NCBI RefSeq assembly: GCF_002846415.1 | Contig: NZ_PJMX01000001.1 | Coordinates: forward strand, 3,224,001 to 3,288,000 | Origin: Streptomyces sp. TLI_146 | Lineage (GTDB): Bacteria; Actinomycetota; Actinomycetes; Streptomycetales; Streptomycetaceae | Length of the DNA stretch: 64,000 nt | Direction of reading: 5' to 3' | Shown here: positions 35,052-44,340 of the stretch, piece after piece | How the letters are laid out: each line of letters begins with the position of its first letter | Numbering within the stretch: position 1 is the first letter of the stretch | Program-made: the position numbers and the translations under genes | The notes under the pieces: generated by a model | What the model was told of the DNA's origin: nothing | The model's input: the letters and a program-made list of their open reading frames with translations, nothing else | Database searches by the model: none

Positions 35052-36317
35052 TCAGACCTCGGCGGACGGCCGCTGCCACGGCCTGCACAGCACCAGGAAG
35101 CACAGCAGCGCGGCCACGCCCGACACCAGCTGGACCACCGCCATGGGGACCGCCGTCCCCTCCCCCGCGATCCCCACCAGGGGTGAGGCCACCGCCCCGA
35201 TCAGGAACGACGACGTGCCGAGCAGCGCGGACGCGGAGCCCGCCGCGTGCGGGGTGCGCATCAGGGCCTGGGCCGTGGTGTTGGGCGTGGCCATGCCCAT
35301 CGCGGACATCAGCACGAACAGCCCGGCCGCGACCGGCGCGAGGCCGGGGTCGCCGAACACCCCGGACGTCATCACCAGCAACGCCGCCGCCGCGAGCACG
35401 ATGACGGTCAGGGCGCAGGCGAGCACCTTGTCGAGGCTGACCCGGCCGACCAGCAGCTTCCCGTTGATCTGCCCGGCGGCGACCAGGCCGACCGAGTTGA
35501 GCCCGAAGAGGAGCGAGAAGGTCTGCGGCGAGGCCCCATAGATCTCCTGGATCACGAAGGGGGAGGCGGAGATGTACGAGAAGAGCGCGGCGAAGGCGAG
35601 CCCGCCGGCCAGGACGTACCCGGTAAAGACCCGGTCCTTGAGCAGCGAGCCCATGGTGCGCAGGGCCTCGCCGACCCCGCCCTCGTGCCGCCGCTCCGGC
35701 GGCAGCGTCTCGCCCAGGCACCGCCATACGAAGAGGGTGAGCAGCAGCCCCACGGCGGTGAGCACCACGAACACCCCGCGCCAGTCGGTCAGCCGCAGCA
35801 CCTGCCCGCCGATCAGCGGGGCGACGACCGGGGCGGCGCCGGAGATCAGCATCAGGGTGGAGAAGAACCGGGCCATCTCGACGCCGTCGTAGAGGTCGCG
35901 CACCACCGCCCGGGCGATCACTATGCCCGCCGCGCCCGCCAGGCCCTGGAGCAGCCGGAAGGCGATGAGCAGTCCGGCGTCGGGCGCGAAGGCGCAGACG
36001 GCGGTGGCGACCACGTACACGACCATGCCGACGAGCAGCGGCCTGCGGCGGCCCCACTTGTCGCTCATCGGCCCGACGACGAGCTGGCCGAGCGCCATGC
36101 CCGCCAGGCACGCGGTGAGGGTGAGCTGCACGGTGGCGGCGGGCGCGTGGAGCGCGCCGGTGACCTCGGGCAGCGCGGGCAGGTACATGTCCATGGAGAG
36201 CGGCGGGAGCGCGGTGAGCCCGCCGAGGACCAGCGTGACCAGCAGACCGGCGCGGCGGGCGGCAGCGGGGGCCGCGGCCGGTATCGGGGCCGGTGCGGTC
36301 CGGCTGGTCTCCGCCAT
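35052..36317 (-). CDS. Bcr/CflA-family MFS drug efflux transporter
   Basis: 421 residues from ATG 36317 (GGAG eight bases upstream; a 14-residue longer frame is not supported). Twelve membrane segments. DHA1 marks: [13 protein letters not shown] in the first segment (motif D1), [19 protein letters not shown] (motif A, about 72-90) and [25 protein letters not shown] (motif B-C region). It should export small drugs or metabolites by proton antiport. It is divergent from the SDR gene at 36451. Confidence 0.93.
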   Translation of the reverse strand: MAETSRTAPAPIPAAAPAAARRAGLLVTLVLGGLTALPPLSMDMYLPALPEVTGALHAPAATVQLTLTACLAGMALGQLVVGPMSDKWGRRRPLLVGMVVYVVATAVCAFAPDAGLLIAFRLLQGLAGAAGIVIARAVVRDLYDGVEMARFFSTLMLISGAAPVVAPLIGGQVLRLTDWRGVFVVLTAVGLLLTLFVWRCLGETLPPERRHEGGVGEALRTMGSLLKDRVFTGYVLAGGLAFAALFSYISASPFVIQEIYGASPQTFSLLFGLNSVGLVAAGQINGKLLVGRVSLDKVLACALTVIVLAAAALLVMTSGVFGDPGLAPVAAGLFVLMSAMGMATPNTTAQALMRTPHAAGSASALLGTSSFLIGAVASPLVGIAGEGTAVPMAVVQLVSGVAALLCFLVLCRPWQRPSAEV

Positions 36318-36450
36318 GGGTGTCTCCACTTCCGGCCACAGGGACCGTTGTAGTTTCAAGCATCCATGCTCTCAGGCCGGTGGGGGTGCTCGGGACCACA
36401 TCCCGGACAGCGCGGCGCGGGGCGCGGACCGCTCCCGTACGCTCCGGACC

Positions 36451-37215
36451 ATGAACGCATCCGCAGCGCGCAAGACCGCCGTCGTCACCGGCGCCGGCTC
36501 CGGAATCGGCCGCTCCGTGGCGCTCACGCTGGCCGCGGCGGGCTGGTCGGTGGCCGTGGCGGGCCGCCGCCCGGAGCCCCTTCAGGAGACGGCGGCCCTG
36601 GCGGGCCCCGACGCCGACGTCCTGCCCCTCCGTACGGACGTGACGTCACCGGACGAGGTGGCGGCCCTGTTCGAGGCGGTACGGGAGCGGTACGGGCGGC
36701 TGGACCTGCTGTTCAACAACGCGGGTACGTTCGGGCCCGGCGGGGTCGCGGTGGAGGACCTGGCGTACGAGGCGTGGCGCCATGTCGTCGACACCAACCT
36801 CAACGGGGCGTTCCTGTGCGCGCAGGCGGCGTTCCGGCAGATGAAGGAGCAGGACCCGCAGGGCGGCCGGATCATCAACAACGGCTCGATCTCGGCGCAT
36901 GTGCCGCGGCCGAAGTCGGTGGCGTACACGGCGACCAAGCACGCGATGACGGGCCTGACCAAGGCGCTCTCCCTGGACGGCCGCCCCTACCGGATCGCCG
37001 TCGGCCAGATCGACATCGGCAACGCGGCCACGGACATGACGGCCCGGATGGTTACGGGTGTGCCGCAGGCGAACGGGTCGCTGGCGGTGGAGCCGGTCAT
37101 GGACGCGGCGGACGTGGCCCGTACGGTCCTGCACATGGCGGAACTCCCCCTGGAGGCGAACATCCAGTTCGCGACGGTGATGGCGACGGCCATGCCGTAC
37201 ATCGGGCGGGGCTGA
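36451..37215 (+). CDS. Short-chain dehydrogenase/reductase
   Basis: 254 residues from ATG 36451. Classical SDR: cofactor motif TGAGSGIG (about 14-21), AGRR for NADP(H) preference at the end of strand 2, NNAG (about 90-93), catalytic Ser in NGSISAH and YTATK (Tyr/Lys about 158-162). The C-terminal half ([16 protein letters not shown]) is family-typical. Substrate is unknown. It lies 79 bases before a PhzF gene on the same strand. Confidence 0.92.
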   Translation: MNASAARKTAVVTGAGSGIGRSVALTLAAAGWSVAVAGRRPEPLQETAALAGPDADVLPLRTDVTSPDEVAALFEAVRERYGRLDLLFNNAGTFGPGGVAVEDLAYEAWRHVVDTNLNGAFLCAQAAFRQMKEQDPQGGRIINNGSISAHVPRPKSVAYTATKHAMTGLTKALSLDGRPYRIAVGQIDIGNAATDMTARMVTGVPQANGSLAVEPVMDAADVARTVLHMAELPLEANIQFATVMATAMPYIGRG

Positions 37216-37294
37216 CGGGACACCGTCCCGGAGCCCCGGCGACACCCCGCCCCGACCCGGGAATGATCACCCCGCACCCGGAGTTGATCGCAGC

Positions 37295-38152
37295 ATGACA
37301 GACGTGCTGCGCTACACCGCCTTCTCCTCCGACCCCGCCGGTGGCAACCCGGCCGGGGTCGTCCTGGACGCCGCCGGGCTCGACGACGCCGCGATGCTGG
37401 CGATCGCCGCCGACCTCGGGTACAGCGAGTCCGCGTTCCTGACCGAGGCCCCCGAGGGCCTCGGCGAGGCGGGGCGCGCGTTCACCATCCGCTACTTCAG
37501 CCCGCTGGCCGAGGTGTCGTTCTGCGGGCATGCCACCGTCGCGACGGCCGTGGCGCTGGGCGAGCGGATCGGCCCGGGCGACCTGGTCTTCGCGACCCGC
37601 GCCGGCACCGTCCCGGTGACCGTCACCGAGGAGGACGGCACCCTGCGGGCCACGCTCACCAGCGTCGAGCCGCACAGCGAGGACATCGCCCCCGACGACC
37701 TCGCCGAGGCGCTGGCCGCGCTCGACTGGCCCGCCGCCGACCTGGACCCGGCCGTGCCGCCGCGCATCGCGTACGCGGGCGCCCGCCACCTGGTCCTCGG
37801 CGCCGCCACCCGCGAGCGGCTCGCGGACCTCGACTACGACTTCGACCGGCTCGCCGCGCTGATGCGGCGGCTCGACCTGACGACGGTTCAGCTGGTGTGG
37901 CGCGAGTCGGACACGGTCTTCCACGTCCGCGACCCGTTCCCGGTCGGCGGGGTCGTCGAGGACCCGGCGACGGGCGCGGCCGCGGTGGCCTTCGGCGCGT
38001 ACGTACGCGAACTCGGCCTGGTGCCCGAGGAGTCCGTCCTCACGCTCCACCAGGGCGAGGACCTGGGCCGCCCCGGCGTCCTGACGGTGACGCTGCGGGC
38101 GGGCGACGCGCGCGTACGGGTGGGCGGCGCGGGGGCCCGTATACCGGAGTGA
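37295..38152 (+). CDS. PhzF-family isomerase-like protein
   Basis: 285 residues from ATG 37295 (GGAG upstream). Full-length PhzF fold: DPAGGNPAGVV, the catalytic-Glu segment LGYSESAFL, FCGHATVATA and the second half DPATGAAAVAFGAYV. PhzF itself isomerises dihydro-hydroxyanthranilate; most relatives have unknown substrates. It is convergent with the next gene (6 bases between stops). Confidence 0.92.
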   Translation: MTDVLRYTAFSSDPAGGNPAGVVLDAAGLDDAAMLAIAADLGYSESAFLTEAPEGLGEAGRAFTIRYFSPLAEVSFCGHATVATAVALGERIGPGDLVFATRAGTVPVTVTEEDGTLRATLTSVEPHSEDIAPDDLAEALAALDWPAADLDPAVPPRIAYAGARHLVLGAATRERLADLDYDFDRLAALMRRLDLTTVQLVWRESDTVFHVRDPFPVGGVVEDPATGAAAVAFGAYVRELGLVPEESVLTLHQGEDLGRPGVLTVTLRAGDARVRVGGAGARIPE

Positions 38153-38158
38153 CCCGGA

Positions 38159-38482
38159 CTACGCCTGCCCGGTCTCGAAGCGGCTGACCTTCCCGTCCTG
38201 GACCTCGAAGCGCCAGGCGGTCCGCATCGCGCCCCAGGTGTCGTTGCGGTAGTCCGCGATCAGCGAGAGCCCGCCGTCGCTCTCCTTGTCGATGTCCATG
38301 TGGCCGTTGGAGGAGAAGACCTCCCGCTCGGTCCAGTCGGCCACGTCCCGGTCCGACCCGTCGTCGGACATGGTCGCGCCGGGCGTGAGAACCGCCTGGA
38401 AGGCGGCGCGGTCGTTCGCGTTGAGCGCGGTGACGAAGGCCCGGACGGCCGGGTCGCTGAGCTGGTCGACGGGGACGGGCAT
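38159..38482 (-). CDS. SnoaL/NTF2-like small protein
   Basis: 107 residues from ATG 38482, preceded by GGAGG. Alpha+beta-barrel pattern of the NTF2/SnoaL superfamily: DPAVRAFVTALNANDRAAFQAVLTPGATMSDDG, then TEREVFSSNGHMDI and TAWRFEVQDGKVSRFETGQA at the end. Members are small cyclases, isomerases or binding proteins; the substrate is not predictable. Confidence 0.88.
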   Translation of the reverse strand: MPVPVDQLSDPAVRAFVTALNANDRAAFQAVLTPGATMSDDGSDRDVADWTEREVFSSNGHMDIDKESDGGLSLIADYRNDTWGAMRTAWRFEVQDGKVSRFETGQA

Positions 38483-38603
38483 GGGGGCACCTCCGGTGCG
38501 GCTACGGGACCGGGCGCGTCCACCCCGGACGGGCCCGCCTCCCAGCTCACCCCATCCCCACCGCTCCCGCCACCGCTCACGGCGGTGCGGGGGAAGTGTG
38601 AAA

Positions 38604-39013
38604 CGGCAGACGAGTCGGGCTGTACGCCGGGTTCTGTCGCCCGGTCGCCTCGCGGCGGCCGGGGAGACGGCCATCCATCTAGGACCGGTGTTGCCACCGG
38701 CCTCGTGCGGTCTACCCGCGGACTCGGGCGGGCAGCCCTCGAACGTCCGCGCAGGAGCACCGGGGTGCTCCCTCTTGACCTTGCTCCGGGTGGGGTTTAC
38801 CTAGCCGCCTGAGTCACCCCAGGCGCTGGTGGTCTCTTACACCACCGTTTCACCCTTACCCGGCACCTGAGTGCCGGGCGGTCTGTTCTCTGTGGCACTG
38901 TCCCGCGGGTCACCCCGGGTGGGCGTTACCCACCACCCTGCCCTGTGGAGCCCGGACGTTCCTCGGGAGGATCCGAGGATCCCCACGCGGCCGTCCGCCC
39001 GGCTCGTCTGCCG
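38604..39013 (-). ncRNA. rnpB: RNase P RNA (bacterial type A)
   Basis: About 410 bases. The ends pair as helix P1 (CGGCAGACGAG at 38604-38614 with CTCGTCTGCCG at 39003-39013). Read on the minus strand it holds the conserved core segments GAGGAACGTCCGGGCTCC-type P4 strand near the 5' end (38940-38965), the ACAGAGAACAGACCGCC and GGTAAGGGTGAAACGGTG segments, and the 3' strand AGATGGATGGCCGTC before GACAGAACCCGGCGTACAG. It is the catalytic RNA that matures the 5' ends of tRNAs. Exact ends may differ by a few bases. Confidence 0.95.
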
Positions 39014-39060
39014 TGCCGACCATGCTACCTGCCGGGCGGGTGGGCGCGCTGCCGCCGCCG

Positions 39061-40494
39061 TCAGGCCGGGGCGAACTCCACCTTCGCGGTGCCCGGGTCG
39101 GCCTGGGTGAGCCGGACCCGGAGGCGTTCGCCCAGCGGCAGGGGGGTGCTGCCCTTGACCGGGGCCACCACGGCCGGGTCGGTCAAGTGGACGGTTCCGG
39201 CGGCCGGTTCGTCGTCCTCGACGTCCACGACGGTCGCGTCGAAGACATCGCCGACGCGGTCCTTGAGGAGGGCCGCCTCCACCAGGTCGACGCACTCACG
39301 CTCGACCGTGTTGGCCCTGCGGGTTCCCTCGGCCATCTCCTTGGGCAGCGCGTCGAGCGCGGCCGACACCCACTCGGGGACGTCGGCGGCGCCGACCGCC
39401 GCGAGGCAGAGCTCACCGGCGTACCGGTCCACGAGGCGGCGCAGGGGCGCCGTGCAGTGCGTGTACTCGTCGGCGACGGCGGCGTGCACCGTGTGGTCGG
39501 GGACGTTCCCGCCGGTGAACACGGTGTACCCGGCGCCGCGCAGCAGCGTCGTGCACTCCTGGAGGAACGCGGCGTGGTGCGGGTCGCGCGGGTCGAGGGA
39601 GCGGATGACCTCGGCGTACGGGACGTGGTGCGGCCAGTCGATGCCCAGCGCCTGCGCGGAGCGGCGCAGCCGGGCGACGGCGCCGTCCGGGGCGCTGGGC
39701 AGAGTGCGCAGGACACCGGTGCCGTACGCCAGCATCAGGTCGGCGGCGGCCATGCCGGTGAGCAGGGAGATCTGGGCGTTCCAGCCGTCGGCGGGGAGGG
39801 GGGCTCGGTACTCCAGGCCGTACCGGCCGTCGCGCTCGACGATCTCCTGCTCGGGGACGTTGAGCGAGATGCCGCCGCGGGCGACCTCCCGCTGTTCGCG
39901 CAGCCGCCCGATGTCCCGGAGCAGGGCGAGGGCCGGCTCGGCGGTGCCGTCGTCGATCTGCCGCTGCGCCCCTTCGTAGTCGAGCCTGGCCCGGCTGCGG
40001 ACGAGGGCGCGCTCGACGTGGGTGGCGGTGGTGGCCCCGTCGGCGTCCAGGTCGATGGTCCACACGACGGCGGGGCGGACCCGGCCGGGGAGCAGGCTGG
40101 CGGCGTCCTCGCTGAGTACGGGCGGGTGGAGCGGGACGCGCTCGTCGGGGAAGTAGAGGGTGTTCACGCGGCGGTGCGCCTCGGTGTCGACGGGGCCGCC
40201 GGGGGTGACGAAGGCGGCGACGTCGGCGATGGCGTAGTGCACGCGGTAGCCGGGCCCCCTCTTGGCCAGGTGCATGGCCTGGTCCAGGTCCATGGAGGCG
40301 GGCGGGTCGATGGTGAAGAAGGGGAGGTCCGTGGCGTCGCGGGCCGGGAGGCGGGGGTTGCCCGCGGCTCTGTCCGCCTCGGCGAGGACGTCCGGGGGGA
40401 AGTCCTCGGGGACGTCGAGGGTGGTGCGGAGGTCGCGCAGGGCGGCCCTCAGCGGGTCGGCTGCGCCGGTCATACGGAGGTGACGGCGAGGCAT
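39061..40494 (-). CDS. RNB-domain 3'-5' exoribonuclease (RNase II/R family)
   Basis: 477 residues from ATG 40494 (an alternative ATG at 40473 starts seven residues later). The RNB catalytic domain begins with FFTIDPPASMDLDQAMHL (about 70-87), whose Asp residues bind Mg2+; the fourth usual Asp is Gln, as in several actinobacterial members. CTAPLRRLVDRYAGELC matches the RNB pattern for RNA contact. A C-terminal beta-barrel-like part follows (FDATVVDVEDDEPAAGTVHL). Cold-shock RNA-binding domains at the N-terminus are lacking, so it is shorter than RNase II (644 residues in E. coli). Probably takes part in RNA turnover or tRNA/rRNA trimming. Confidence 0.92.
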   Translation of the reverse strand: MPRRHLRMTGAADPLRAALRDLRTTLDVPEDFPPDVLAEADRAAGNPRLPARDATDLPFFTIDPPASMDLDQAMHLAKRGPGYRVHYAIADVAAFVTPGGPVDTEAHRRVNTLYFPDERVPLHPPVLSEDAASLLPGRVRPAVVWTIDLDADGATTATHVERALVRSRARLDYEGAQRQIDDGTAEPALALLRDIGRLREQREVARGGISLNVPEQEIVERDGRYGLEYRAPLPADGWNAQISLLTGMAAADLMLAYGTGVLRTLPSAPDGAVARLRRSAQALGIDWPHHVPYAEVIRSLDPRDPHHAAFLQECTTLLRGAGYTVFTGGNVPDHTVHAAVADEYTHCTAPLRRLVDRYAGELCLAAVGAADVPEWVSAALDALPKEMAEGTRRANTVERECVDLVEAALLKDRVGDVFDATVVDVEDDEPAAGTVHLTDPAVVAPVKGSTPLPLGERLRVRLTQADPGTAKVEFAPA

Positions 40495-40584
40495 GCCCCG
40501 AGCGTAGGCCGCGCCCGGCGTCTCGGCCCGTTTTCGTTTCCCCACCCCACCCCTTCCCGAAAGCCCTGGGCGGGCGGCCGGGTG

Positions 40585-40690
40585 CTTCGTCCGCGGGCCG
40601 TGGGTGGCTGGTCGCGCAGTTCCCCGCGCCCCTAGGTGGTTAGGGGCGCGGGGAACTGCGCGAGCAACCCACCACGGTCCGCAGCCGAAG
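40585..40690. repeat. Dispersed inverted-repeat element, compact hairpin form (site 8)
   Basis: Both arms directly face each other with a centre of only AGGTGGTT: ...GCGCAGTTCCCCGCGCCCCT / AGGGGCGCGGGGAACTGCGC... It lies between divergent genes (RNB nuclease and yaaA), unlike most copies. Two copies of the G-rich motif (GGGTTTAGGGAAGGGGCGGG at about 40704, and its complement near 40540) flank it. Confidence 0.85.
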
Positions 40691-40785
40691 CACCCACCCC
40701 CGGAGGGTTTAGGGAAGGGGCGGGGTGGGGGCTTAATCTGGGGGCGGGGCCGCACCCCCTCCCCCGCTCATCCCAAGGAGACCCC

Positions 40786-41586
40786 GTGCTCGTCCTGCTG
40801 CCCCCCTCCGAAGGAAAGGCCGACGGGGGCCACGGAACCCCCCTCAAGGAGGAGGCCCTGGCGCTGCCAGGCCTGCGCCCCGCCCGCACCGCCGTCCTCG
40901 ACGAACTCATCGAGCTGTGCCTCGGCGACGAGGACAAGGCCCGCGACGTACTCGGCCTCACCGAAGGCCTCAGCGGCGAGATCGCCAAGAACGCCGAGCT
41001 CCGCACCGCCGGCACCCGCCCCGCCGGCGAGATCTACACCGGCGTCCTCTACGACGCCCTCGGCCTCGCCACCCTCGACCCCGCAGCCAAGCGCCGCGCC
41101 ACCGCGTCGCTGCTCGTCTTCTCCGGCCTGTGGGGCGCCGTCCGCATCACCGACCGCATCCCGTCGTACCGCTGCTCGATGGGCGTGAAGCTGCCGGGAC
41201 TCGGCGCGCTCGGGGCGTACTGGCGCGGCGTCATGGACCCGGTCATGACCGAGGCCGCCGGGACCGGCCTCGTCCTCGACCTGCGCTCCTCCGCGTACGC
41301 CGCCGCCTGGAAGCCCAAGGGCGAGGTGGCCGGGCGGACCGCGACCGTACGTGTACTGCACTCCCGGTTCGTCGACGGCGTCGAGAAGCGCTCGGTCGTC
41401 AGCCACTTCAACAAGGCCACGAAGGGGCGGCTCGTACGCGACCTGCTGCTGTCCGGGGCCGCCCCCGCCGACCCGGCGCGGCTCGTGGAGGCCCTGCGCG
41501 ACCTCGGGTACGTGGTGGAGTGCACCGCCCCCGCCAAGCCCGGCAAGGCGTGGGCCCTGGACGTGGTGGTGGAGCAGATCCACTAG
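40786..41586 (+). CDS. yaaA: Peroxide stress protein YaaA (DUF328)
   Basis: 266 residues from GTG 40786, supported by AAGGAG five bases upstream. Opening VLVLLPPSEGKADGG is the family signature; further conserved parts are YTGVLYDALGL, VFSGLWGAVRITDRIPSYRCSMGVKLPGLG and VVSHFNKATKGRLVRDLL. E. coli YaaA lowers free intracellular iron and protects DNA during peroxide stress; DNA binding has been shown for the fold. Here it might complement the iron uptake genes of this window, though it lies 10 kb away. Confidence 0.94.
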   Translation: MLVLLPPSEGKADGGHGTPLKEEALALPGLRPARTAVLDELIELCLGDEDKARDVLGLTEGLSGEIAKNAELRTAGTRPAGEIYTGVLYDALGLATLDPAAKRRATASLLVFSGLWGAVRITDRIPSYRCSMGVKLPGLGALGAYWRGVMDPVMTEAAGTGLVLDLRSSAYAAAWKPKGEVAGRTATVRVLHSRFVDGVEKRSVVSHFNKATKGRLVRDLLLSGAAPADPARLVEALRDLGYVVECTAPAKPGKAWALDVVVEQIH

Positions 41587-41656
41587 CCCGTGGGGGTCCG
41601 TTGCGCCCTCCGCAACGGTCATTGCAAGGGTCGCATCCGCCCGGCAGGATGCCCCC

Positions 41657-42271
41657 ATGACCTCCGTCCTGGACCTCGCCCCCGTCGTCCCCGTGGTCGT
41701 ACTCGACGACGCCGCCGACGCCGTACCGCTCGCGCGGGCCCTCGTGGCGGGCGGGCTGCCGGCGATCGAGGTCACCCTGCGCACACCCGCCGCGCTCGAC
41801 GCGATCCGGGCGATCGCGGAGGAGGTGCCGCAGGCCGTGGTCGGGGCCGGGACCGTGGTGTCGGCCGCCGGGGTGGCCGACGCCGTGGCGGCCGGGGCCC
41901 GCTTCCTGGTCAGCCCGGGCTGGACCGGCGGCCTCCTTGACGCGATGACCGCGTCCGGGCTCCCGTTCCTGCCCGGGGTCGCGACCGCGTCCGAGGTGGT
42001 GGCGCTCCTGGAACGCGGGATCGGCGAGATGAAGTTCTTCCCGGCCGAGGCGGCGGGCGGCACGGCCTATCTGAAGTCGCTGGCCGGGCCGCTCCCCGGC
42101 GCCCGCTTCTGCCCCACCGGCGGCATCTCGCTCGCCTCGGCCCCGGCCTATCTGACCCTGCCGAACGTGGGCTGCGTCGGCGGTACGTGGATGCTGCCCC
42201 CGGACGCGCTGGCCGCGCGGGACTGGGGGCGGGTGGAGGCGCTGGCCCGGGAGGCGGCGGGGCTGCGCTGA
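41657..42271 (+). CDS. eda: 2-dehydro-3-deoxyphosphogluconate / 4-hydroxy-2-oxoglutarate aldolase
   Basis: 204 residues from ATG 41657 (AGGA upstream). Class I aldolase (TIM barrel) that splits KDPG to pyruvate and glyceraldehyde 3-phosphate. Catalytic residues are seen: Glu38 in AIEVTLRTP, the Schiff-base Lys126 in EMKFFPAEAAGG, and the phosphate-binding CPTGGIS and VGCVGGTWM segments. No edd is adjacent, so it may serve sugar-acid or hydroxyproline catabolism. Confidence 0.94.
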   Translation: MTSVLDLAPVVPVVVLDDAADAVPLARALVAGGLPAIEVTLRTPAALDAIRAIAEEVPQAVVGAGTVVSAAGVADAVAAGARFLVSPGWTGGLLDAMTASGLPFLPGVATASEVVALLERGIGEMKFFPAEAAGGTAYLKSLAGPLPGARFCPTGGISLASAPAYLTLPNVGCVGGTWMLPPDALAARDWGRVEALAREAAGLR

Positions 42272-42277
42272 GCGCGT

Positions 42278-42330
42278 GCCCGGACTTTGTCCGCGGGCCG
42301 GTGGCGGGCTGGTCGCAGACAAAGACCGGG
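42278..42330. repeat. Collapsed dispersed element, hairpin between convergent genes (site 9)
   Basis: Short hairpin whose outer arms GCCCGG-A-CTTTGTC and GACAAAG-A-CCGGGC are complementary except the central A:A. The inside is the outer part of the repeat (GCGGGCCGGTGGCGGGCTGG) joined directly to CGCAGAC, with the GTTCCCCGCGCCCC core missing. It could end transcription of both convergent genes (eda and the RNase H gene). Confidence 0.7.
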
Positions 42331-42337
42331 CACATCC

Positions 42338-43597
42338 TCAGCCGCGCAAATGCCCCGTATCGTTCAGCAGCCGCACCGACGCGTTCCCGTCCCCGTAATA
42401 CGCCACCGCCGACAGCGACGCCGCCGACAGCTCCATCCGGAACAGGGACTCCGGCGGGGCGCCAAGGGCGAGCCGGACCAGCGTCTTGACCGGGGTCACA
42501 TGCGTGACCAGCAGGACCGTGCGGCCCTCGTACGCCGTGAGCAGCCGGTCCCGGGTCGCCGAGACGCGCCGCGACACCGTCGCGAAGCTCTCGCCGCCGC
42601 CGGTCGGGGCGGCCTTGGGCGAGGCGAGCCACGCGTCGAGGTCGGCGCCGTACCGCTCGCGCACCTCCGCGAAGGTCAGGCCCTCCCACGCCCCGAAGTC
42701 CGTCTCGCGCAGGCCGTCCTCGACCCGTACGTCCAGACCGAGGCGCGCCGCGACCGCCGCCGCCGTCTCGCGGCAGCGCCGCAGCGGGGAGGAGACGACC
42801 GCCTGGATCGTGCCCCGGGCCGCGAGCGCCGCCGCGACCTGGTCGGCCTGGCGGCGGCCCGCCGCCGACAGCTCCGGGTCGGTGCCGCCGCTGCCGGAGA
42901 ACCGCTTCTCCGGGGTGAGCGCGGTCTCGCCGTGCCGGAGCAGGACGAAGGTGGTGGGCGTGCCCAGGTCGGGCGCGCTCCACCCGGCGGCCGGGGCCCC
43001 GGCCGCCCGCGCCGGAGCCGGAACGGTGGCCGTGGCCGGAGCCGGAGCGGACGTCGTCGCCAGCGCCGCCCGGGCCCGCGCCGCACCCGCCGCCGCGTCC
43101 CCGACGACCCGCGCCGCGCCCGCGTCGGCGGAGCCCGCCGAGGCCGTGTCCAGCGCCGCCGTGGACGCCGACGGCTCCCACTGCTTGCCGCGCTTGCCCG
43201 CGTCCATCGCCTCGTTGGCGAGCCGGTCCGCGTGCTTGTTCTTCTCGCGCGGGATCCACTCGTACGTGACCTGCGCGGACGGCAGGATCCGCCCGGCCTC
43301 GGCCGCGAGCGGCTTCATGTCGGGGTGCTTGATCTTCCAGCGGCCCGACATCTGCTCGACGACCAGCTTGGAGTCCATCCGGACCCGCACCTTCGCCGCC
43401 GGGTCGAGCGCCTTCGCCGCCTTCAGCCCGGCGATCAGGCCCTTGTACTCGGCGACGTTGTTGGTCGCGACCCCGATGTACTCCGCCGCCTCGGCCAGCG
43501 TCTCGCCCGTCACCGGGTCCAGGACCACCGCGCCGTAACCGGCCGGGCCCGGGTTGCCCCGGGAGCCGCCGTCGGCCTCGACAACGAACTGCCGCAC
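42338..43597 (-). CDS. Bifunctional RNase H / histidine (acid) phosphatase
   Basis: 419 residues from GTG 43597, whose G is shared with the TAG of the upstream gene. N-terminal type I RNase H domain (about 1-140): EADGGSRGNPGPAG (Asp9), NNVAEYKGLIAGL (Glu), VRMDSKLVVEQM (Asp) and KHADRLANEAMD (Asp). An Ala/Pro-rich linker of about 85 residues leads to a histidine phosphatase domain with LLRHGETALTPEKRFSG (catalytic His) and VSSPLRRCRETAAAVA. The mycobacterial homologue Rv2228c has the same fusion and both RNase H and alpha-ribazole-phosphatase-like activity. Third gene of a conserved operon. Confidence 0.95.
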   Translation of the reverse strand: MRQFVVEADGGSRGNPGPAGYGAVVLDPVTGETLAEAAEYIGVATNNVAEYKGLIAGLKAAKALDPAAKVRVRMDSKLVVEQMSGRWKIKHPDMKPLAAEAGRILPSAQVTYEWIPREKNKHADRLANEAMDAGKRGKQWEPSASTAALDTASAGSADAGAARVVGDAAAGAARARAALATTSAPAPATATVPAPARAAGAPAAGWSAPDLGTPTTFVLLRHGETALTPEKRFSGSGGTDPELSAAGRRQADQVAAALAARGTIQAVVSSPLRRCRETAAAVAARLGLDVRVEDGLRETDFGAWEGLTFAEVRERYGADLDAWLASPKAAPTGGGESFATVSRRVSATRDRLLTAYEGRTVLLVTHVTPVKTLVRLALGAPPESLFRMELSAASLSAVAYYGDGNASVRLLNDTGHLRG

Positions 43598-44340
43598 TAC
43601 AGGCCCGACTCCGCCGTACGGACCAGGATGCGGTGGCAGTTCTCGCACCGCAGCACGGTGTCCGGGGACGCCGCCTTCACCTCGTTGACCTCGGTGATGT
43701 TGAGCTCCAGGCGGCAGCCCTCGCACTTGCGCTGGTAGAGGCGGGCCGCGCCGACGCCGCCCTGCTGCATGCGCAGCTTGTCGTAGAGCTTCAGCAGGTC
43801 GGCCGGGATCACACCCGCCACGACCTCGCGCTCCTTGGCCACCTCGGCGGCCTCGGCGTCGATCTGCTGGGTGGCGGCGTCGCGGCGGGCGATCGCGTCG
43901 TCGGTCTTGGTCTGGACGGAGGAGACGCGCTCGGTCAGCTCGGCCGCGCGCTCCTGGGCGGACTCACGGCGCTCCATGACCTCCAGGACCACGTCCTCCA
44001 GGTCGCCCTGGCGCTTGGCGAGCGAGACGATCTCGCGCTGGAGGGACTCCAGGTCCTTGGGGGACGAGACGGCGCCCGAGTCCAGCCGCTGCTGGTCGCG
44101 GGCGGCGCGCTGGCGGACCTGGTCGACGTCCTGCTCGGCCTTGGTCTGCTCGCGGGCGGTGTCGCTCTCCTCGGTCTGCGCGGCGACCAGCAGGTCGCGG
44201 AGCTGGGCGAGGTCCTTGTTCAGCGAGTCGATCTCGGCGTGCTCGGGCAGCGACTTCCGCTTGTGGGCGAGCTGCGACAGGCGTACGTCGAGGGCCTGTA
44301 CGTCGAGGAGGCGGATCTGGTCGGCGGGCGCGGCGTTCAG
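43597..44340 (-). CDS. C4 zinc-ribbon coiled-coil protein
   Basis: 247 residues. The start is best placed at CTG 44340, which overlaps the upstream TGA as CTGA and has GGAG nine bases before it; the conserved opening NAAPADQIRLLDVQALD follows. Residues about 30-180 are a long coiled coil (LNKDLAQLRDLLVAAQTEE ...), and the C-terminus is a four-cysteine zinc ribbon (CEGCRLELN ... CENCHRILV). The homologue Rv2229c has the same place in the operon; the function is unknown, perhaps nucleic-acid or flagellar-type scaffold binding. Confidence 0.9.
   Translation of the reverse strand: MNAAPADQIRLLDVQALDVRLSQLAHKRKSLPEHAEIDSLNKDLAQLRDLLVAAQTEESDTAREQTKAEQDVDQVRQRAARDQQRLDSGAVSSPKDLESLQREIVSLAKRQGDLEDVVLEVMERRESAQERAAELTERVSSVQTKTDDAIARRDAATQQIDAEAAEVAKEREVVAGVIPADLLKLYDKLRMQQGGVGAARLYQRKCEGCRLELNITEVNEVKAASPDTVLRCENCHRILVRTAESGL

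Noticed and set aside
38604..39013. Coding frames across the 38.6-39.0 kb region
   Set aside because: The sequence has the P1 pairing and conserved core of RNase P RNA; the frames are accidental.
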